A stretch of DNA of 64,000 bases from contig NZ_CP017147.1 in NCBI RefSeq assembly GCF_001741865.1, positions 3,897,001 to 3,961,000 on the forward strand, in the 5' to 3' direction. Under the pieces are notes generated by a model that did no database searches, was not told the DNA's origin, and worked only from the letters and a program-made list of their open reading frames with translations. Below, piece by piece: positions 63,873 to 64,000 of the stretch. Position numbers and translations under genes: made by a program. Source of the stretch: Bosea vaviloviae. Lineage in GTDB: Bacteria; Pseudomonadota; Alphaproteobacteria; Rhizobiales; Beijerinckiaceae. Numbering within the stretch: the first letter of the stretch is position 1; each line of letters starts with the position of its first letter.

Positions 63873-64000
63873 AGCGTGTGCTCCTGCGCCAGCACGCGCT
63901 GGCTCAGGCTGTCCTCGTCGTCGCCCGGCAGCACGGGCACCTTGGCCTGGGCGATCACCGGCCCGGCATCGAGCTCGGGCACGACGAAATGCACGCTGCA
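63800..64000 (-). CDS. purN: Phosphoribosylglycinamide formyltransferase, C-terminal part
   Basis: Only the last ~66 codons are in the window; the gene continues beyond the right edge. CSVHFVVPELDAGPVIAQAK, LPGDDEDSLSQRVLAQEH and YPRALAEVASGRV match the PurN C terminus. Transfers a formyl group from 10-formyl-THF to GAR in purine synthesis. purM would be expected next in this orientation, outside the window. Confidence 0.93.
   Translation of the reverse strand, partial: CSVHFVVPELDAGPVIAQAKVPVLPGDDEDSLSQRVLAQEHTLYPRALAEVASGRVSLIAGAIARA

Overview
The window is high-GC DNA with densely packed, translationally coupled genes and long antisense shadow frames. Gene content and order (pyrB-pyrC'-plsY-dprA, gatCAB, a cysHDN operon, rhizobial-type intergenic palindromes, a calsymin-like EF-hand protein) point to an alphaproteobacterium of the order Hyphomicrobiales. 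A Bosea- or Methylobacterium-like host is a guess from gene style, not proven. I saw no rRNA, tRNA, CRISPR array, transposase or prophage.

Layout. (1) 1-4823, minus strand: a complete Liv-type ABC importer (livK-livH-livM-livG-livF), then a divergent atypical SDR. (2) 6065-9428: sulfate activation and reduction operon cysH-cysD-cysN, with cysN carrying an extra C-terminal DUF2061-like hydrophobic domain. (3) 9512-10390: a six-EF-hand protein with calsymin-like architecture. (4) 10578-18573: an aerobic CoA-dependent aromatic pathway. A minus-strand operon (SDR, MarR, enoyl-CoA hydratase, acyl-CoA dehydrogenase, aminobenzoate-CoA ligase, RidA) diverges from a fused FAD monooxygenase/FMN reductase of the 2-aminobenzoyl-CoA monooxygenase/reductase type. 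Two matching operator-like dyads lie between them. (5) 18756-26793: a secreted protein, a VOC dioxygenase, a DUF2778 protein, topA, panB and a secreted HExxH protein. (6) 26906-31403: pyrB, a small membrane protein, a dihydroorotase homologue without the HxH metal ligands, plsY and dprA. (7) 31553-34877: two paralogous small helical proteins, an AEC transporter, two secreted Tyr/Arg-rich proteins and ruvX.

(8) 35097-41853: what looks like a complete sulfolactate catabolic module: TTT-type binding protein, GntR regulator, SuyA, SuyB, a YeiH/CuyZ-type exporter, SlcC-like and ComC-like dehydrogenases. Inferred logic: two dehydrogenases of opposite stereospecificity interconvert sulfolactate enantiomers, SuyAB cleaves the R form to pyruvate and sulfite, and the exporter removes sulfite or sulfate. 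(9) 41865-47288: a ParDE-type pair, adenine deaminase, a UPF0173 hydrolase, gatC-gatA and chorismate mutase. (10) 47486-54672: an RND efflux pump, then gatB and two GNAT acetyltransferases. (11) 54709-64000: a membrane protein, two GST-fold proteins, DUF2147, a Sel1-like protein, ndk, a MerR metal sensor, MipA/OmpV, a molybdopterin oxidoreductase, a YafY/WYL regulator and the 3' end of purN.

Two sequence-level patterns recur. Short tandem duplications (about 13-36 bp, 2-4 copies) sit at gene ends, and several include the stop codon (cysN, the monooxygenase/reductase gene, suyA, ridA). Dispersed RIME-like palindromes lie between genes; three end in TAGAGC, whose TAG is the stop codon of the neighbouring gene.
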